A DNA stretch of 64,000 nucleotides from Thermonema rossianum DSM 10300 (GCF_000426825.1 NZ_AUGC01000011.1:1-64000), one strand, 5' to 3'. Positions 25,742-37,346 are shown, numbered from the stretch's first letter. Numbers and translations: made by a program. The notes: generated by a model not told the origin, from the letters alone.

Positions 25742-27055
25742 TTAAAACATAGCCGCCACCGTGTCGAAGTGCTCAATAAGCAAGTACACTATAGCACCGG
25801 CCAAATAACCAATCAATGCCAAGAGTGTCATTTTTCGCAAATACCAGATGAAGTCTATTTTCTCCATGCCCATAACTGCCACGCCGGCCGCCGAGCCAAT
25901 GATGAGCAGGCTGCCACCGGTACCGGCAGTATAAGCAAGAAATTCCCAGAAAAGACCATCGGTGGCAAAGATGCCCTCAGGGGCAAGGTCATACATCCCC
26001 ATGGCACCGGCAACCAAAGGCACGTTATCGATGATAGCCGAAAGCACGCCGATGATCAAGTTGATAAATACCGGGTTGTGCAGTGTATTGTCCAGCCATT
26101 CGGCCATGGCACGCAAAGCCCCAATCTCTTGCAAGCTGCCAATAGCAAGCAGAATACCAAAGAAGAAAAGGATGCTGGCGGTGTCGATGCGGGACAGAGC
26201 TTTGGCAGCCGAAAACTCTTTGCGCTCTTCTTCGTCTTTATCACTGTTGATTACTTCCGATACAATCCAAACGATGCTCAAACCCAACATCATGCCCATA
26301 TAGGGCGGCAAGTGGGTGATGGTTTTGAATACAGGCACGGAAATAAGTGCGAGTATGCCCGTGATGAGCATGGCGCGGCTGCCGGCAAGATTTTCATATT
26401 CGCCGTTGCTGCCTTTGGTGTGCTCGGGGCGTACTACTTCCGCCTTGGGCATCATGAGCGAAGTAACGGCCAGGGGTACCAGCAGGCAAACCAGGCTGGG
26501 GAAGAACAAAGAGGTGACCACGCCTTGTGCCGTAATGAATTGTTTAATCCAGAGCATGGTGGTGGTTACATCACCCATGGGCGACCAGGCACCACCTGCA
26601 TTGGCAGCAATCACTATCATACCGCCGAAGAAAAGGCGACGCTCACGATCGCTGATGAGCTTTTGTGTCAAAGACATCATCACTATAGAAGTGGTGAGGT
26701 TGTCCAGTATAGGCGACAGGAAAAAGGTAACCAAAGAGATAATCCAAAGGAGTCTTGTGGCATCTTTGGTGCGTATGCGGTCGGTAATCAGGCGGAACCC
26801 TTCATGTACATCTATGAATTCCACGATGGTCATGGCACCCATCAAGAAAAACAGAATTTCGGCGGCTTCTTTCAGGTGCTCACTAAGTCCTTCTTCCACG
26901 TGGTGAATATCGTGCGAAAAGAGGGCAAAAATAGTCCAGCAGATGGCAGCAGTGAGGATCGCCGTTGCTGTTTTATTGATGCGTATGGGGTGCTCCAGAG
27001 CAATGCCAAGATAACCCACTACAAAAACGGATATGATAGCAATTTCCATAGACAA
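25742..27055 (-). CDS. nhaD: NhaD-type sodium:proton antiporter
   Basis: 437 aa polytopic inner-membrane protein of the ion-transporter superfamily. It should export Na+ in exchange for H+. Typical segments are AVGYLGIALEHPIRINKTATA-like residues near the start, FFLSPILDNLTTSIVMMSL and GVLSAIIDNVPLVAGAMGMY, which are the paired ion-binding re-entrant motifs. Family length. It is monocistronic and divergent from the Fur-like regulator gene. Confidence 0.92.
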   Translation of the reverse strand: MSMEIAIISVFVVGYLGIALEHPIRINKTATAILTAAICWTIFALFSHDIHHVEEGLSEHLKEAAEILFFLMGAMTIVEFIDVHEGFRLITDRIRTKDATRLLWIISLVTFFLSPILDNLTTSIVMMSLTQKLISDRERRLFFGGMIVIAANAGGAWSPMGDVTTTMLWIKQFITAQGVVTSLFFPSLVCLLVPLAVTSLMMPKAEVVRPEHTKGSNGEYENLAGSRAMLITGILALISVPVFKTITHLPPYMGMMLGLSIVWIVSEVINSDKDEEERKEFSAAKALSRIDTASILFFFGILLAIGSLQEIGALRAMAEWLDNTLHNPVFINLIIGVLSAIIDNVPLVAGAMGMYDLAPEGIFATDGLFWEFLAYTAGTGGSLLIIGSAAGVAVMGMEKIDFIWYLRKMTLLALIGYLAGAIVYLLIEHFDTVAAMF

Positions 27056-27201
27056 ATATTTAAATTTGGTTCTCTGATGAAAGACAAGCCAAAATTACAG
27101 GCAATTTGTAAAAAAGCAAATTCAGTTGTAAGGTTGCGACTTTAAATAGTTTTTTTTGCACGACCTTAACAATGGACCCGGCGGGTCACAGGGAACCTCA
27201 C

Positions 27202-27232
27202 TTGACAGTCCGGCGTTTAATGTGTAGATTTG
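27202..27232 (+). promoter_or_regulatory. Promoter of the fur-like gene
   Basis: TTG at 27202-27204 and TAGATTTG at 27225-27232 are separated by 20 bases, a good match to the Bacteroidota -33/-7 consensus. It lies 37 bases before the GTG start. Confidence 0.75.
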
Positions 27233-27269
27233 CAAAAAAGTGTGAAGTAATATAAATTCCTTATTAGCA

Positions 27270-27713
27270 GTGAGCATTCGTTTAGTTGATATTCAGGGGA
27301 AATTGGCAGAGGCAGGCTTAAAGGCAACCCAGCAACGTTTGGTAATATATAAGGCGCTGCATGATAGCCGCCAACATTTAAGTGCCGAGCAATTGTACCG
27401 TATTATTTTACCCGACCATCCGACCATCTCTTTGGGAACGGTCTATAAAACACTGGATACTTTTGTAGAAAAAGGCTTGATTCGCCGTGTGCCATGCGAA
27501 GACGGCACCCTGCGTTTCGATGCCCGCATGGACATGCACCACCATATTTTTTGCGAAGACACCGGCGAAATTATGGATTGGGATGATGCCGAGCTGAATG
27601 CCTTGCTTGCAGAATACTTAAAAAAGAAACAATTGCCCGGCTTGGAGGTTGTAGGTGTGCAGCTGCAAATCACCGCGCGCCGTCAGGCATCCAAGCCGGA
27701 TACAGAAGCATAA
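27270..27713 (+). CDS. Fur-family transcriptional regulator, PerR-like
   Basis: 147 aa. A winged-helix DNA-binding half (ATQQRLVIYKAL, LGTVYKTLDTFVEKGLI) and a metal-binding dimerisation half (RFDARMDMHHHIFCEDTGEIMDWDD). The HHH cluster and the following Asp match the regulatory site of PerR/Fur. The C-terminal CxxC pair that binds structural zinc in most members is missing; only two Cys are present. The start is GTG. It sits 64 bases upstream of a peroxiredoxin gene, which suggests control of peroxide defence. Confidence 0.9.
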   Translation: MSIRLVDIQGKLAEAGLKATQQRLVIYKALHDSRQHLSAEQLYRIILPDHPTISLGTVYKTLDTFVEKGLIRRVPCEDGTLRFDARMDMHHHIFCEDTGEIMDWDDAELNALLAEYLKKKQLPGLEVVGVQLQITARRQASKPDTEA

Positions 27714-27777
27714 CTTCTTTTTCATTTAACCGGAATCGTTTTTATTCAAATCAAACCATAAAAAAACAAGACGAACT

Positions 27778-28407
27778 ATGAACTTGGTATTGCAAAAAGC
27801 CCCGAAATTTACTGCTCCTGCCGTTATAAACGGCGAAGAAATCGTGGAAAACTTCTCTCTGGAGCAGTATCTTGGCAAAAAATACGTGGTGTTTTTCTTC
27901 TACCCGAAAGACTTCACCTTCGTGTGTCCTACTGAAATCTTGGCATTCCAAGAGAAACTTGCTGAATTTGAAAAACGCGATGCCGTAGTGGTAGGTTGCT
28001 CTACCGACACCGAAGAGGTGCACTTGGCTTGGTTGAACACCCCCAAGAACCAAGGTGGTATTCAGGGCGTTACCTATCCGCTGGTAGCCGATGCTTCGAA
28101 GACCATTGCCATGAACTACGGCGTATTGGCAGGACACTATGATTATGACGAAGAAGGAAATCAAATTTTCGTTGGTGCGCCCATCGCCTTGCGTGGTACT
28201 TTTATCATCGACAAAGAAGGCATCGTGCGTCATCAGGTAATCAATGATTTCCCCTTGGGTCGCAACATCGACGAGGCATTGCGCATCCTGGATGCCATCC
28301 GTTATGTAGAAAAGCATGGCGAAGTGTGCCCTGCCAACTGGAAAGAAGGTGAAGAGGCTATGAAGCCCAACCGCGAAGGCGTGGCCGAGTACTTGTCGAA
28401 GCACTAA
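27778..28407 (+). CDS. 2-Cys peroxiredoxin (AhpC/TSA family)
   Basis: 209 aa. It reduces hydrogen peroxide and organic hydroperoxides using a thiol donor. The peroxidatic Cys is in YPKDFTFVCPTE (near residue 48) and the resolving Cys in HGEVCPANW (near residue 180). Length and the FVCPTE context match typical 2-Cys Prx. Downstream of the PerR-like gene and followed by a terminator. Confidence 0.95.
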   Translation: MNLVLQKAPKFTAPAVINGEEIVENFSLEQYLGKKYVVFFFYPKDFTFVCPTEILAFQEKLAEFEKRDAVVVGCSTDTEEVHLAWLNTPKNQGGIQGVTYPLVADASKTIAMNYGVLAGHYDYDEEGNQIFVGAPIALRGTFIIDKEGIVRHQVINDFPLGRNIDEALRILDAIRYVEKHGEVCPANWKEGEEAMKPNREGVAEYLSKH

Positions 28408-28448
28408 TCCGCTTGCCCGGTGAAAAGCCGGACAAGAATATAACGAAG

Positions 28449-28472
28449 GGGCTGCAAAAGCCCCTTTTTTGT
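28449..28472 (+). terminator. Terminator after the peroxiredoxin gene
   Basis: GGGGCT and AGCCCC form a short G+C-rich hairpin followed by TTTTTTG. It insulates the peroxiredoxin gene from the thiamine promoter. Confidence 0.75.
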
Positions 28473-28473
28473 T

Positions 28474-28503
28474 TTGCAGCAAACCAATCTTTTTTTAACT
28501 TTG
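28474..28503 (+). promoter_or_regulatory. Promoter of the thiamine operon
   Basis: TTG at 28474-28476, 19-base spacer, then TAACTTTG at 28496-28503. Predicted transcription start is just before the TPP riboswitch. Confidence 0.75.
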
Positions 28504-28516
28504 TTTTTAACACGCA

Positions 28517-28606
28517 GCACCTTAGGGGTGCTCAACCACTGCCGGTTGGGCTGAGAAAATACCCTCACTACCTGATCCGGGTAATACCGGCGAAGGGAAC
28601 AGGTGC
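28517..28606 (+). ncRNA. TPP riboswitch (THI element)
   Basis: The conserved strings GGGGTGC, GGGCTGAGA, ACCC and CTGATCCGGGTAATACCGGCGAAGGGA are all present in order. Helix P1 is GCACCT (28517-28522) with AGGTGC (28601-28606). It senses thiamine pyrophosphate and should repress thiS and the genes after it. A second TAAGGTGC at 28673-28680 is fully complementary to GCACCTTA at 28517-28524 and may form the alternative structure. Confidence 0.95.
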
Positions 28607-28713
28607 AACAGCAAAGTAAGTGAAGGGGGCATCCCCGCTTTTCTGTTGCTTCCCGGTTGGGCACATCCTCCATAAGGTGCTTAGGCTTTCACCTGCACAA
28701 AAAGCATAAGCGC

Positions 28714-28926
28714 ATGCAACAAATACGCATACAAGTAAACCGGGAAGAACGCAGTATCCCACCCCAAACCACCCTCACCGCACTGCTTGATTTATTGGGC
28801 ATAGAACAACACCGCGGCATAGCCTTGGCGGTGAATGAGCAGGTAGTACCCAAAAGCAAGTGGGCTGAGCATATCCTCCAAGAAAATGATCGTATCACTC
28901 TTATCAGAGCCACCCAAGGTGGGTGA
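28714..28926 (+). CDS. thiS: Thiamine biosynthesis sulfur carrier ThiS
   Basis: 70 aa, ubiquitin-like fold, ending in the required GG (RATQGG), which is adenylated by ThiF and thiocarboxylated to give sulfur to ThiG. The start at 28714 (MQQIRIQVNREE) fits family length. A longer frame runs upstream into the leader. First gene after the TPP riboswitch. Confidence 0.93.
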   Translation: MQQIRIQVNREERSIPPQTTLTALLDLLGIEQHRGIALAVNEQVVPKSKWAEHILQENDRITLIRATQGG

Positions 28927-31414
<2,488 letters not shown>

Positions 31415-32078
31415 CACGCTTGCACTTTATCACTCAAGGCGATACACCGGACGAACACCTTCGTCAGATAGAGGACGTACTGGCAGCGGGTGTACGTTGG
31501 GTACAGCTGCGCATGAAAAAACAACCTTTGACGGTGGTGGAAGAGACCGCCCGCCGCGCCTTGGAAATGACACGGAGTGCCGGCGCTTGCCTTATCCTGA
31601 ACGACTATGTGGAGGTCGCTGCCCGCACAGGAGCCGATGGCGTACATGTAGGAAAAGAAGACATGCCTTTGGCAGAAGTATTGGAGCATATGGGGCAGAC
31701 AGCTTTTGTTGGTGCTACTGCCAATACGTTTGAAGACATACAAGCCCATGCGCGCCACCCGCTTAGCTACGTGGGGCTGGGGCCTTATCGTTTCACCCGG
31801 ACCAAAGAAAAACTAAGCCCAGTTTTGGGTTTGGAAGGCTACCGGCAAATTGTGCAACAAATGAAAACAGCCGGCATACAGCTGCCCGTCATTGCTATTG
31901 GCGGCATTCGCCTGGACGATATCCCTGCCTTGCTGCAAACAGGCGTGTGGGGCATTGCCCTTTCTTCCTTGATAGCACATGCACCCGACCGGAAAGCACA
32001 AGCCCGCCGGGTGCTCGATGCCATCGAAGCGGCACTGCTTCGCTCATCCAATCATTCATCATAAAAGCAGAAAAAACC

Positions 32079-32846
32079 ATGTTGAAAATAGCCGATAAAG
32101 TATTTCATTCGCGTTTGTTTACGGGCACCGGCAAATTTAGCAATGCCCGTGTCATGCAGGAAGCTCTGCAGGCCAGTGGGTCGGAACTGGTAACTGTCGC
32201 TTTGAAACGGGTGGACATGCAAGAAAAAGACGACGATATTTTGCCCTACTTGAACTGGGAAGGCCTGAACCTGTTGCCCAATACGTCGGGCGTGCGCACG
32301 GCCGAAGAGGCAGTGTTTGCAGCCGAGCTGGCGCGCGAGGCGCTGGAAACCCACTGGGTGAAACTGGAAATACACCCTGACCCGCGCTATCTGATGCCCG
32401 ACCCGGTGGAAACACTCAAAGCCACTGCCGAGCTGGCAAAGCGCGGCTTTGTGGTGCTGCCTTATGTGCATGCCGACCCGGTGTTGTGCAAGCGTCTGGA
32501 AGAAGCCGGCGCCGCCGCAGTCATGCCTCTGGGGGCACCCATCGGGAGCAACCTCGGCTTGGAAACCAAGGTGTTTTTGGAAATCATCATTGAGCAGAGC
32601 AACGTGCCGGTAGTAGTAGATGCCGGCATAGGTACCCCTTCCGATGCCGCTTGGGCAATGGAGTTGGGCGCCGATGCCGTCTTGGTCAATACGGCAATAG
32701 CCGCTGCCGATGACCCCGTGTTGATGGCCAAGGCATTCCGTTTGGCAGTGGAAGCCGGGCGCATGGCTTATGAAGCTAAACCGGCAGCTGCAGGTCTCAA
32801 GGCTTCGCCTACCAGCCCGCTTACCCAATTCTTAGACGAACTTTAA
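32079..32846 (+). CDS. thiG: Thiazole synthase ThiG
   Basis: 255 aa. It forms the thiazole phosphate from DXP, dehydroglycine and ThiS thiocarboxylate. The N-terminus [12 protein letters not shown], the Lys-containing [39 protein letters not shown] and a C-terminal [11 protein letters not shown] are family-typical. Start at 32079; a longer upstream frame lies in thiE. Thirteen bases separate it from thiH. Confidence 0.96.
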   Translation: MLKIADKVFHSRLFTGTGKFSNARVMQEALQASGSELVTVALKRVDMQEKDDDILPYLNWEGLNLLPNTSGVRTAEEAVFAAELAREALETHWVKLEIHPDPRYLMPDPVETLKATAELAKRGFVVLPYVHADPVLCKRLEEAGAAAVMPLGAPIGSNLGLETKVFLEIIIEQSNVPVVVDAGIGTPSDAAWAMELGADAVLVNTAIAAADDPVLMAKAFRLAVEAGRMAYEAKPAAAGLKASPTSPLTQFLDEL

Positions 32847-32858
32847 TCTTTCACAGCT

Positions 32859-34013
32859 ATGAGCTTTAGAGAAATATTTGAGCAGCATTCGTGGGAGGCA
32901 GTGCAAGAAAGCATATACAGCAAAACGAGCGCCGATGTGGAACGGGCTTTGGCAAAAAGAAAGCGCGACATAGAAGACTTTAAAGCGCTTATTTCACCTG
33001 CGGCGGCGCCTTACTTGGAACAGATGGCACAGCTGAGCCACCGGCTTACGGTGCAGCGCTTTGGCAAGGTCATTAGTCTGTATGTGCCTTTTTACTTGTC
33101 GAACGAGTGCCAAAACATATGCACCTATTGTGGGTTTAGCTTCACCAATAAAATTCCGCGCCGTACACTGAACGATGCCGAGATACAGCGCGAAATAGCA
33201 GCTATCAAGGCCATGGGCTTTGAGCATGTGTTGCTGGTAACGGGCGAAGCCAACAAAACAGTGGGCATGGATTATTTCGAACATGCCTTGGACCTGATAG
33301 TGCCCCATTTTGCCAATGTATCGATGGAAGTGCAACCGCTCGATGAACCGGATTATCGCCGTTTGGTTGCCAAAGGGGTGTATGCCGTCTTGGTGTATCA
33401 AGAAACCTACAGACAGGCGACCTACAGAGAATATCACCCCAAAGGGAAAAAGTCAAACTTCTTTTACCGCCTCGACACGCCCGACCGCTTGGGGCGTGCC
33501 GGCATTCATAAAATAGGCTTGGGGGCACTCATAGGATTGGAAGACTGGCGCACCGACAGCTTCTTTGTGGCACTGCATTTGGACTATCTGAAACGGCGCT
33601 ACTGGCAAACAAAATACTCTATCTCTTTTCCGCGCTTGCGCCCTCATGAAGGGGAGTTTGAGCCCAAAGTGCATATTACCGACCGCGAACTGGTGCAGCT
33701 CATTTGCGCTTACCGTCTGCTTGATGGCGACGTGGAGCTCTCACTCTCTACACGTGAGTCGCCCAAGTTTCGCGATCACGTCTTGAAACTGGGCATTACT
33801 TCGATGAGTGCCGGTTCGCGCACCAATCCCGGAGGATATGCCGTGGACCCGCAAACGCTTGAACAGTTTGAAACCGACGACACACGCAGTCCGCAGGAGG
33901 TGGCAGCCATGATTCGCCGTCAGGGCTACGAGGCAGTATGGAAGGACTGGGATGCTTCTTTGTTTTTAAATCAAGCCAAACATGCTTTCGACAGAAGAAA
34001 ACTTACGATATGA
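32859..34013 (+). CDS. thiH: 2-iminoacetate synthase ThiH
   Basis: 384 aa radical SAM enzyme that cleaves tyrosine to dehydroglycine for ThiG. The cluster motif CQNICTYC (CX3CX2C) is near residue 83 within YLSNECQNICTYCGFS. GEANKTVG and SMSAGSRTNPGGYA match ThiH. Its 3' end overlaps thiF by 32 bases. The oxygen-sensitive ThiH rather than ThiO suggests tolerance of low-oxygen conditions. Confidence 0.95.
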   Translation: MSFREIFEQHSWEAVQESIYSKTSADVERALAKRKRDIEDFKALISPAAAPYLEQMAQLSHRLTVQRFGKVISLYVPFYLSNECQNICTYCGFSFTNKIPRRTLNDAEIQREIAAIKAMGFEHVLLVTGEANKTVGMDYFEHALDLIVPHFANVSMEVQPLDEPDYRRLVAKGVYAVLVYQETYRQATYREYHPKGKKSNFFYRLDTPDRLGRAGIHKIGLGALIGLEDWRTDSFFVALHLDYLKRRYWQTKYSISFPRLRPHEGEFEPKVHITDRELVQLICAYRLLDGDVELSLSTRESPKFRDHVLKLGITSMSAGSRTNPGGYAVDPQTLEQFETDDTRSPQEVAAMIRRQGYEAVWKDWDASLFLNQAKHAFDRRKLTI

Positions 34014-35073
34014 CAGGCACTTGCGCCTGCAGGGCTTTGGTTTGGATGCCCAACTGCGTCTAAAGCAAGCCAAAGTGTTGGTGGTAGGTGCCGGTGGCTT
34101 GGGATGCCCCGTGTTGCAATACTTGGCGGCTGCCGGGGTGGGCACCTTGGGCATCGTCGATGGCGATACCGTCTCTTTGTCTAATCTGCAGCGCCAGCCA
34201 CTTTACACCCCCGCCGACATAGGCAAAAATAAAGCAGAGACCGCAGCGGAGCGTTTAAAGGCTTTCAACCCCTTGATAGCCTATGAGGTTTATCCCTTCT
34301 TTTTGACGGCAGACAATGCCATTGACTTGATTGCCCGTTTCGATGTGGTAGTTGACGGAAGCGACAGCTTTGCTACGCGCTACCTGGTAAACGATGCCTG
34401 TGTGATTGCGCAGAAACCATTGGTTTATGGAGCAGTCTTTCGTTTTGAAGGGCAGGTGGCGGTTTTCAACTATAAGGGAAGTGCTACCTACCGTTGTTTG
34501 TTCCCCGAGCCCCCTTTGCCACACGAAATGCCGGCTTGCAGCGAAGCAGGTGTATTGGGCATATTACCGGGCATTGTGGGCATGTGGCAGGCCAATGAAG
34601 TCATTAAATTGCTGACAGGCATTGGTCAACCCCTGGTAAACACACTGATGACCCTTGACTTGCTGACGAACCAAACGAACTGTTTTCGGTTTTATGCAAA
34701 TCCGGAAAACCTGCAGCTTGACCGCATACGTCCCGTAGAGTGGGCTTGCTCTGCCGACACGGTACGGACATTAAAAGCAGAGGATTTTTTGCGTTGGCAG
34801 GCAGAGCAGAAGCCTTTTGCCTTGCTGGATGTGCGCACGGAAGAGGAGTATGCGCAGGAAAATATAGGAGGGAGTTTGTGTCCTTTGTCACAGGTGGAGC
34901 AACAGTTTGTACCGCCTGCTCATACACAAACGGTGGTAGTGCTTTGTCAGGGGGGCGTCCGTGCACGACAGGCAGCAGCGCGGCTTCAGCAGCTTTATCC
35001 ACAACATGAATTTTGGGTGCTTGAAGGCGGGCTGAACGCACTGCGGCAATATCAAGCGGCGCACTCTAAGTGA
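33982..35073 (+). CDS. thiF: ThiF-type adenylyltransferase with C-terminal rhodanese domain
   Basis: 363 aa. Residues about 5-245 form the E1-like domain: VVGAGGLGCPVLQYL, DGDTVSLSNLQRQ and a Cys region CLFPEPPLPHEMPACSEAGVLG. It adenylates the ThiS C-terminus. The usual zinc CxxC pairs are absent. Residues about 260-360 are a rhodanese domain with FALLDVRTEEEY and the active-site loop VLCQGGVRARQ, which could deliver sulfur directly. Last gene of the thiamine operon, overlapping thiH. Confidence 0.92.
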   Translation: MLSTEENLRYDRHLRLQGFGLDAQLRLKQAKVLVVGAGGLGCPVLQYLAAAGVGTLGIVDGDTVSLSNLQRQPLYTPADIGKNKAETAAERLKAFNPLIAYEVYPFFLTADNAIDLIARFDVVVDGSDSFATRYLVNDACVIAQKPLVYGAVFRFEGQVAVFNYKGSATYRCLFPEPPLPHEMPACSEAGVLGILPGIVGMWQANEVIKLLTGIGQPLVNTLMTLDLLTNQTNCFRFYANPENLQLDRIRPVEWACSADTVRTLKAEDFLRWQAEQKPFALLDVRTEEEYAQENIGGSLCPLSQVEQQFVPPAHTQTVVVLCQGGVRARQAAARLQQLYPQHEFWVLEGGLNALRQYQAAHSK

Positions 35074-35091
35074 CAAAAGGCTGCTTTTGTC
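35072..35091 (+). other. Hairpin after thiF
   Basis: GACAAAAG and CTTTTGTC form an 8-bp stem with a 4-nt loop over the thiF stop codon. There is no T-tract, so it may be a transcript-end stabiliser rather than a terminator. Confidence 0.4.
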
Positions 35092-35118
35092 GTAAGTGCG
35101 CCATATGAAGAGAACTGT

Positions 35119-35126
35119 TATCTTTG
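35119..35126 (+). promoter_or_regulatory. Candidate -7 element for the nucleotide-sugar dehydrogenase
   Basis: TATCTTTG matches TAnnTTTG, 37 bases before the ATG. No TTG at the expected -33 position. Confidence 0.4.
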
Positions 35127-35163
35127 TGCATCTTTTATTTTTCACAAAAGCACCAATAGTAAT

Positions 35164-36468
35164 ATGAGCCAATTATATCAAGAAATTATCGAGAAAAAAG
35201 CCCCCATCGCCGTGATTGGACTCGGTTATGTGGGCTTGCCTATTGCTTTGGCTTTTGCCTCGAAAACCCGGGTGGTTGGTTTTGACATCAACAGCAAGCG
35301 CATTGAAATGATGCGCCAAGCCATTGACCCGAGCGGGGAAGTGCCACCGGCCGATTTTGAAGGGAAAGACATTGTTTTTACAGACCGGATAGAGGACTTA
35401 AAACGTGCACGTTTTTATATTGTGGCAGTACCCACGCCCATCGATCGCCATGCCCAGCCTGATTTGCGCCCCCTGCTTTCGGCTACGGAAACCGTAGGAA
35501 AAGTATTGAAGAAAGGCGATTATGTGGTTTATGAATCTACGGTGTATCCGGGTTGTACCGAAGAAGACTGCGTGCCTATCTTGGAGCGCCTCTCCGGTTT
35601 GCAGGCATGCCGCGATTTTAAGGTGGGCTATTCACCGGAGCGTATCAATCCGGGCGACAAAGAGCATACCTTACGCACAATAGTGAAGGTGGTGGCAGGT
35701 TGTTGCCCCGAGTCACTCGATACCATCGCCCGGGTATATGAGCTGGTGGTAGATGCCGGCGTGCACCGCGCCCCTTCCATTAAGGTGGCAGAAGCAGCCA
35801 AGGTTATAGAAAACACACAGCGCGATTTGAATATTGCCCTCATGAACGAACTGTCGATGATTTTCGACAAGATGAACATCAATACCTACGATGTGTTGGA
35901 AGCAGCGGGCACCAAGTGGAATTTTTTGCGTTTTGTGCCGGGCTTGGTAGGGGGGCACTGCATCGGTGTGGACCCTTACTATCTGACCTACAAAGCCAAG
36001 GCAATTGGGCATTACCCCGAAGTGATATTAAGTGGACGGGGCATCAATGACCGCATGGCAGCACATGTGGCCAAGCGTGTGGTGCAGTTGTTACTCGAAG
36101 AAGGGCATGACCTGCGGACTGCCAAAGTATTGGTTGCCGGCATTACTTTCAAAGAAAATGTGAAGGATATACGCAACTCCAAAGTAGCTGATTTGATACA
36201 CGAGCTTCGCTCTTTTCATTTGCAGGTGGATGTCATTGACCCGCATGCCGAAGAGGAGGAGGTAAAAGAAGAGTATGGTTTGCAGTTGAGTCAAGCCCCG
36301 CAAGGTCCTTATCAAGCAGTTATATTGGCTGTGGCTCATAATGAATACAAAGCATGGAATGAGCAAACACTTGCCGGCTTATTACAAAACGGGGGCTTGT
36401 TGGTTGATTTGAAGGGAATCTGGCGCAAGATGGCAGAAAAAACGCCTTACCGGTATTGGAGCTTGTAG
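35164..36468 (+). CDS. UDP-N-acetyl-hexosamine / nucleotide-sugar 6-dehydrogenase (TviB/WbpA type)
   Basis: 434 aa. Oxidises a UDP-sugar C6 alcohol to the uronic acid for capsule or O-antigen synthesis. The NAD-binding motif IGLGYVGLPIALAF is near the start, followed by YESTVYPGCTEE and YSPERINPGDK. The catalytic Cys is in GGHCIGVDPYYLTYKA, and VAGITFKENVKDIRNSKV is typical. The closest group by motif is the UDP-GlcNAc/GalNAc dehydrogenases. It stands alone, ending in a terminator. Confidence 0.92.
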   Translation: MSQLYQEIIEKKAPIAVIGLGYVGLPIALAFASKTRVVGFDINSKRIEMMRQAIDPSGEVPPADFEGKDIVFTDRIEDLKRARFYIVAVPTPIDRHAQPDLRPLLSATETVGKVLKKGDYVVYESTVYPGCTEEDCVPILERLSGLQACRDFKVGYSPERINPGDKEHTLRTIVKVVAGCCPESLDTIARVYELVVDAGVHRAPSIKVAEAAKVIENTQRDLNIALMNELSMIFDKMNINTYDVLEAAGTKWNFLRFVPGLVGGHCIGVDPYYLTYKAKAIGHYPEVILSGRGINDRMAAHVAKRVVQLLLEEGHDLRTAKVLVAGITFKENVKDIRNSKVADLIHELRSFHLQVDVIDPHAEEEEVKEEYGLQLSQAPQGPYQAVILAVAHNEYKAWNEQTLAGLLQNGGLLVDLKGIWRKMAEKTPYRYWSL

Positions 36469-36532
36469 GCAATGCTTGATACATGCTAAGAGGGTGGCGC
36501 ACTCAACAATCCCAAGCAGCAGAGAACAAGTA

Positions 36533-36561
36533 AACGGTATCGGGTGACACTCGATACCGTT
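36533..36561. terminator. Bidirectional terminator
   Basis: AACGGTATCG (36533-36542) and CGATACCGTT (36552-36561) form a 10-bp stem, followed by TTATAAATT on the plus strand. It lies between two convergent genes. Confidence 0.7.
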
Positions 36562-36588
36562 TTATAAATTGCAGTGGTGCCTGCCAAA

Positions 36589-37017
36589 TTATTGGCACTG
36601 CTTAAGCCAATCGATGGCTTCTTGAGTGCTGCGGAAATAGTTTGTTTCTAAGGGGCGTATTTTTTGTGACTCTTCAATGCTTTGTTCAGCAGACACTTCC
36701 GCAAAGATATCTTCCGATACCACATTGGCTACATACCGCAAACTTAAGGTACGAGGAGTTACTTTTTGGGTAATCCATTCCTGCATTTCCGGTACTACGA
36801 TGTATCTTAGTTCGCGGTTGTCCAACAATAGTTTACTAATGCCGTGCTGTTCCACCCAGCGGGCATAGGTTTGCATGATTTCCCGGAAGTGCTCATCGCT
36901 CATTTGGGCACTCTCTGCTTTGAAACGCAATACAATGCAATCTGCTTCTGGCTGATAAAAAATATCTGCGTAAGTATTGCTTAGGATGCTTGTAGAAAAT
37001 TCGCTACTTGTTGTCAT
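36589..37017 (-). CDS. STAS-like family protein, paralogue 1
   Basis: About 142 aa, soluble. It shares with two neighbours the block KLLLDNRELRYIVVPEMQEWI, then RTLSLRYVANVVSEDIFAE and EQSIEE, and a C-terminal F-x(2,4)-EAIDWL. The predicted alternation of strands and helices and the length resemble single-domain STAS/SpoIIAA-like proteins, but this is inference. The start at 37017 (MTTSSEF) is chosen because the longer frame adds an unlikely hydrophobic leader. It lies left of tRNA-Glu. Confidence 0.75.
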   Translation of the reverse strand: MTTSSEFSTSILSNTYADIFYQPEADCIVLRFKAESAQMSDEHFREIMQTYARWVEQHGISKLLLDNRELRYIVVPEMQEWITQKVTPRTLSLRYVANVVSEDIFAEVSAEQSIEESQKIRPLETNYFRSTQEAIDWLKQCQ

Positions 37018-37346
37018 AGGGTTTAAACTTGTTTGGTGAGCAAAGCCAAATCTATGAATCAGTAGGCTTGCATACAATAGGCAGATCGGCACCTTTGGGT
37101 AAGGTACCGGTCTATATCATAAGGTTTCTGCAGGAAGGATATGGACAGGACAACAAGGATAACATAACGGAGTCCATTATGGAGTGTAGTAAAGCAAGGT
37201 AAATTACTCAAGCTTATGCTACATAAAAACGGTAGGGTTTTAATAGTTTTGAATATCAGGCGGTTGCTGTTTTTTTCAAAAAAAAGCAAAGATTTTTTTG
37301 GAGTATATAAAAATATACCCTACCTTTGCACAACCAAATGACACAA
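37018..37346. other. Intergenic region ending in the tRNA-Glu promoter
   Basis: No convincing gene; a 76-codon minus-strand frame at 37059-37289 has random-looking composition. The last 50 bases hold the tRNA-Glu promoter. Confidence 0.45.
37297..37328 (+). promoter_or_regulatory. Promoter of tRNA-Glu
   Basis: TTTG at 37297-37300, 20-base spacer, TACCTTTG at 37321-37328. A textbook match to the Bacteroidota consensus, 18 bases before the tRNA. Confidence 0.85.

Noticed and set aside
25769-27145. 458-codon forward ORF antisense to nhaD
   Set aside because: Composition (very His/Gln/Gly-rich, no hydrophobic core) is that of an antisense shadow of a membrane protein.
37059-37289. 76-codon minus-strand ORF upstream of STAS-like paralogue 1
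   Set aside because: No promoter or family features; it occupies an intergenic stretch.
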